Below are positions 6,290-9,697 of a stretch of 9,697 bases of DNA, piece after piece. The notes beneath the pieces are model-generated. The model ran no database searches and was not told where the DNA came from. It saw only the letters and a program-made list of their open reading frames with translations. Made by a program: the position numbers and the translations under genes. Each line of letters begins with the position of its first letter. Position 1 is the stretch's first letter. This stretch comes from an uncultured Cellvibrio sp. (lineage in GTDB: Bacteria > Pseudomonadota > Gammaproteobacteria > Pseudomonadales > Cellvibrionaceae), in NCBI GenBank assembly GCA_946482385.1, contig CAMLRI010000040.1, positions 1 to 9,697 of the forward strand, written 5' to 3'.

Positions 6290-9200
6290 TTATTGCATTA
6301 ACCGGGCAATATCTTTTTCGATAGCCTTGGCCCAAATGGCGTAACCTTTGCTGTTGGGATGCAGTAGGTCAGGCATGATTTCGCTGGATAACTCACCGGT
6401 GGGTGTTAGGAATTCCCGATTAATATTGCGATAAAAAATACGCTGGTTATCGGCATATTGGGCAATTAACTCATTCACCTGTTCGTTAATTTGGCGCAAG
6501 TAGCCATCGGGCTGGGCATCGCGCGGGAATATCCCCAACAGCAGCAGTTTGCTATTGGGCAAGCGCTGCTGCAATTCAGCCAATAATTTTTTAATGCCCG
6601 CCGCGGTGGTGGCCGGATTTTCATGGCGATGGCCGGTGTTGTTGGTGCCAATCATTAACACCACCAGCTTGGGGTTTAGCCCCTCCACCGCGCCATGTTG
6701 CAAACGCCAAAGCACATTCTCAGTGCGGTCGCCGCCAAAACCCAAAGCAAAGGCATGGCGCTTGGCGTAATACTTTTGCCACACATCAGCACCCTCACCT
6801 TCCCACCCCTGGGTAATAGAGTCGCCAATAAACACCAAGTCCACTTTGCCTTTGTTATCGAGAATGGCCTGTTTGTCTTTCAGTTTTTGCTCGTGACGCG
6901 GCAACCACCAATCAATAGACCACCATTCGTTCAGCATATCGGGAGTGACAGACACAGTTTTGTGATCCGGGCAGGCAAGTAACGGGGCATTGGCCGGGGT
7001 ATTAATCAGCAGTTGCACATTGGCAATGGCCACTTCACCCGAGCCGCCGGTTTCCAGTGCAAAGGGCATGGGCACCGCACTCATATCATCACCTTCGCGG
7101 GCAAAACAGCTGAGCGGTACTATCACCCTGTGCCAGCCTTTACCTTGCATGGCACGCGCAGGCATTGTGTAAGGCACTTGCCGTTCGCAGCCATCTTTTT
7201 GGCATTCAAGTTTGAAAGACACCCCGCCCTTGCCCAGCTCAATAATATTGATATCCAGCGCCAGCGCCCCGGTTTTTACATGGGCGCGCAAATCCAGGGG
7301 GTCTGCACCTTCCAGAGTTAAGCCGGCGCGCCAGGTGTCCTTCCAGGTGAAGGTGAGGGCATCTTCCTGAATATCCTTATCGCTGGTTTTCACTTTGACA
7401 TCGCCTTTGGGCAAGGCAGCAAAGGCACCACTCAGGATTTGCTGGCGCTCGGGATTTTCAATAAACATATTGGCCGGCGACAAGGGGCGGCCCGCGTAAA
7501 GCACTATGTCTTGCGGTTTATCGCTAGCGACACCAGGTACATTTTCCGGCAAGTTTTTGGGGCCGGCTTTGCCGGATTTATAAGTTAAACCGTAACCGAG
7601 TTTAAACAGCGGCTGGTAGTTTTTGTGGTGCGGATTCAGTTGGTCTTGCAGCGGCAACTTCGGCCAAGAGAAAGACAAGCGGCCGCTAAAATCAAAGCGG
7701 GGTTTGCCATTGGCCTCAGCAATTAATACATCCGCCACGCCAGCGCCTTCACTGCCGGGCAACCAGGCGGCGATAAACGCATCGGAAGCATTTAACTCCG
7801 GGTTAACCCACATAGGGCGGCCGGAAATAAATACCGACACCACGGGAATACCCTGGGCTTTTAATGTTTTCAGCAATGCCAGGGATTTCTTTTGCGCCGG
7901 TTCAAATTCCAGGGTGTCGCGATCGCCCACACCTTCGGCGTAGGGGTTTTCACCAAACACAACAATTGCCACATCGGGCTTTTGCGTAAAGCTGCCATCG
8001 ACCGACAGCAGCGCTTTGCCGCCCGCGTTTTCCACCGCCGCTTTAATGCCGCCATAAATTGAGGTGGCACCGGGGAAGCGATAATTTTCCCGCGCATCGG
8101 CCACGCCCTGCCACCACACACTCCAACCGCCAGACTGCTTGCCAATATGGTCGGCGCCATCGCCCGCCACCAGTACAGTTTGTGTGGGGTTGATGGGTAA
8201 AACCTGGTTGGCATTTTTTAACAAGACCAGGCTTTCGCGCACCGCTTGGCGAGCAATAGCGCGGTGTTCGGCACTGCCTACTGACGATTGATCGGCAGCA
8301 TAGGCGCGCTGCGATGGTTTTTTATGCCACAGGCCTGCGCGCATTTTTACCCGCAGAATGCGGCGCACCGCATCATCCAAACGCGCCTGGGAAATTTCAC
8401 CGGACTTCACCTGCGCCAAGGTGTTGCCAATCATGGCCTTCCAATCGTGGGTCACCATTAATAAATCTATACCGGCATTAATGGCTTGCGGGCAGGAATC
8501 GTTGGTGCAGCCAGGCACCTGGCCGTGGCCATTCCAATCACCTACCACCAGGCCATCAAAACCCATGCGGTTTTTTAATACTTCGGTGAGCAAATAGTGA
8601 TTGCCATGCATTTTTTCGCCGTTCCATTCACTGAAACTGGCCATCACCGTTTGCACACCGGCATCCAGTGCGGGCACATAGCCGGCGTTGTGGATTTTGA
8701 TTAATTCTTTTTCGCTGATACGAGCATTGCCCTGGTCGTCACCGCCAGCCGTACCGCCATCGGCAAGGAAATGTTTCGCCGTGGCTATCACCCGGTCAGC
8801 CGCCAAAAATTCTGCGCTGTTTACCTTGCCCTGCAGGCCTTCCACCATAGCGGTGGCATATTGGGCCACCAGTTTGGGATCTTCTGAATAACTTTCGTAG
8901 GTGCGGCCCCAGCGGTCGTTTTGCGCTACGGCGAGGGTGGGAGCAAACACCCATTCAATGCCCGTGGCGCGCACTTCTTTCGCGGTGGCATGGCCAATGG
9001 CGCGAATCAATTCCGGGTTGTGGGTAGCACCCAGGCCCATGTTGTGGGGAAATATAGTGGCACCCACCAGGTTGTTGTGGCCGTGCACCGCATCTGTACC
9101 CCACAGAATTGGAATGGCCTGGCCGCCATCGCTGGTATCCATGGAGGCGTCATAAAGGGCATCGTAAAAAGCCACCCAGTCTTTGGGTTGGGCGCCGTCG

Positions 9201-9499
9201 ATACGGTTAGGCATGGAGCCGCCACCGTTTAAAATTGAACCCAGGTGATATTTTTTAACATCCTCGGGTGTAACCGTTTGGATTTCCGCCTGCATGATTT
9301 GCCCGACTTTTTCTTCGAGCGTCATTTTTTGCAAAATGCTTTCAATCTGCGCCTGAAGCTCGGTGGAATCTTTAATGGGCGATTGGGCTGTGGGCCAGAG
9401 TTTGAGCTGGGTGTCGGCCAGGGCATTAAGGTTGTAATTCATGGCCAACAAAGCGGCGGTAATTAGACCTATCTTTGCCAATTGCGGTAATTTTTTCAT
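6290..9499 (-). CDS. Secreted GH3 exo-beta-glucosidase fused to a C-terminal SGNH esterase
   Basis: The 1069-residue protein has a Sec signal peptide (about residues 1-28, ending NALA-DT, no lipobox), a GH3 catalytic barrel (about 40-395), a GH3 C-terminal domain (about 415-640), an ExoP-type beta-sandwich (about 660-835) and an SGNH hydrolase domain (about 885-1069). In GH3 the predicted nucleophile is Asp321 in VVGDWNGH and the likely acid/base is Glu522 in GENPYAEGVGDRD; WGTDAVHG (133-140), NDRWGRTYES (194-203) and KHF (242-244) are also present. The first part closely resembles CelD/ExoP enzymes, which release glucose from beta-1,4 or mixed-linkage glucans. The SGNH domain has all blocks: FIGDSITQG (Ser894), GFGGDRTENVLWRL, IGTNN (Asn953) and DLLHP (Asp1044/His1047). 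It resembles PAF-acetylhydrolase-like acetylesterases. The start has only a weak GAGAT site. The enzyme would act in the periplasm or outside the cell on partly acylated glucan oligosaccharides; the esterase substrate is inferred. Confidence 0.93.
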   Translation of the reverse strand: MKKLPQLAKIGLITAALLAMNYNLNALADTQLKLWPTAQSPIKDSTELQAQIESILQKMTLEEKVGQIMQAEIQTVTPEDVKKYHLGSILNGGGSMPNRIDGAQPKDWVAFYDALYDASMDTSDGGQAIPILWGTDAVHGHNNLVGATIFPHNMGLGATHNPELIRAIGHATAKEVRATGIEWVFAPTLAVAQNDRWGRTYESYSEDPKLVAQYATAMVEGLQGKVNSAEFLAADRVIATAKHFLADGGTAGGDDQGNARISEKELIKIHNAGYVPALDAGVQTVMASFSEWNGEKMHGNHYLLTEVLKNRMGFDGLVVGDWNGHGQVPGCTNDSCPQAINAGIDLLMVTHDWKAMIGNTLAQVKSGEISQARLDDAVRRILRVKMRAGLWHKKPSQRAYAADQSSVGSAEHRAIARQAVRESLVLLKNANQVLPINPTQTVLVAGDGADHIGKQSGGWSVWWQGVADARENYRFPGATSIYGGIKAAVENAGGKALLSVDGSFTQKPDVAIVVFGENPYAEGVGDRDTLEFEPAQKKSLALLKTLKAQGIPVVSVFISGRPMWVNPELNASDAFIAAWLPGSEGAGVADVLIAEANGKPRFDFSGRLSFSWPKLPLQDQLNPHHKNYQPLFKLGYGLTYKSGKAGPKNLPENVPGVASDKPQDIVLYAGRPLSPANMFIENPERQQILSGAFAALPKGDVKVKTSDKDIQEDALTFTWKDTWRAGLTLEGADPLDLRAHVKTGALALDINIIELGKGGVSFKLECQKDGCERQVPYTMPARAMQGKGWHRVIVPLSCFAREGDDMSAVPMPFALETGGSGEVAIANVQLLINTPANAPLLACPDHKTVSVTPDMLNEWWSIDWWLPRHEQKLKDKQAILDNKGKVDLVFIGDSITQGWEGEGADVWQKYYAKRHAFALGFGGDRTENVLWRLQHGAVEGLNPKLVVLMIGTNNTGHRHENPATTAAGIKKLLAELQQRLPNSKLLLLGIFPRDAQPDGYLRQINEQVNELIAQYADNQRIFYRNINREFLTPTGELSSEIMPDLLHPNSKGYAIWAKAIEKDIARLMQ

Positions 9500-9574
9500 T
9501 GCAGTTTATCTCTGTGTTTTTTTGATTTTTTAATCTACGCCAAACACTGCCTGGCGCCCGGATTTTTCTCGGCC
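9500..9574. other. Leader of the GH3-SGNH gene
   Basis: This 75-bp stretch between the upstream terminator and the GH3 start must hold the GH3 promoter if the gene is transcribed alone. On the minus strand it contains TAGATTAAAAAAT, a possible -10 region, but no good -35 at the right distance. A spaced inverted repeat CGCCA-N9-TGGCG (9538-9556) could be a regulator site, though it fits no operator family I know. Confidence 0.25.
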
Positions 9575-9610
9575 AAAAACGATGGATAAGCTAACCCAGC
9601 CTTATCCATC
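9575..9610 (-). terminator. Terminator of the gene at the right edge
   Basis: GATGGATAAG and CTTATCCATC (9581-9590 and 9601-9610) form a perfect 10-bp stem over a 10-nt loop. On the minus strand the stem is followed by GTTTTT. The first arm on that strand contains the TAA stop of the partial reading frame, so stop codon and terminator overlap. Confidence 0.75.
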
Positions 9611-9697
9611 GGTCTGCCAAGACCCGGTAGTGCCCCGTTCAGCGGATAGCCGGGGGAAGAAAGGTGTATCAATATCCTCTACAGCCTGCTCACCAGC
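9602..9697 (-). CDS. C-terminal fragment of an unidentified protein
   Basis: One minus-strand frame is open from the window edge for 31 codons and ends at TAA (9602-9604); the other two minus-strand frames close within about 20 bases of the edge. The predicted tail starts AGEQAVEDIDTPFFPRLSAE and ends GSWQTDG. I do not recognise it. The support is the intrinsic terminator that begins at its stop codon, on the matching strand. The fragment is too short for a functional guess. Confidence 0.45.
   Translation of the reverse strand, partial: AGEQAVEDIDTPFFPRLSAERGTTGSWQTDG

Overview
The window reads as chromosome from a plant-polysaccharide-degrading gammaproteobacterium, most likely Cellvibrionaceae (Cellvibrio or a close relative). 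I infer this from recalled family resemblance, not from a search. PurE and PurK resemble the enterobacterial enzymes along their whole length, and the large glycoside hydrolase has the CelD/ExoP-type GH3 architecture known from Cellvibrio and marine gammaproteobacteria. Base composition is moderate and even, and there is no insertion sequence, tRNA, rRNA, CRISPR array or phage gene.

Layout. On the plus strand, purE (56-547) and purK (575-1645) form a two-gene unit for AIR carboxylation in purine synthesis. A 279-bp intergenic region follows with two hairpins and a perfect sigma-28 (FliA) -10 element, and then a methyl-accepting chemotaxis protein gene (1925-3430). A 41-bp perfect inverted repeat at 3445-3485 separates this half from the minus-strand half and can terminate both convergent units. 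On the minus strand, in transcription order from the right edge, are the tail of an unidentified gene (9602 onward), a 1069-residue secreted GH3 glucosidase fused to an SGNH esterase (6290-9499), a secreted DUF3617 protein (5392-6024), and an inner-membrane protein with a periplasmic PstS-like domain and a C-terminal OmpA peptidoglycan-binding domain (3502-5232). A hairpin followed by a T-run separates each consecutive minus-strand pair, so these look like single-gene units, not an operon.

How the parts fit. The purine genes are housekeeping. The chemoreceptor is probably made with the flagellar regulon. The GH3-SGNH protein would trim beta-glucan oligosaccharides and may remove acyl groups in the same polypeptide. 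The PBP-OmpA protein looks like a wall-tethered periplasmic binding protein. The upstream regions of the DUF3617 and PBP-OmpA genes share the 9-mer TTTGTCTAT, twice within a 19-bp tandem repeat, which hints at a common control element.

The most notable items are the GH3-SGNH fusion, the PBP-OmpA protein with its cytoplasmic N-terminal region, the FliA-type promoter and the shared motif. I see no clearly new multi-gene system.
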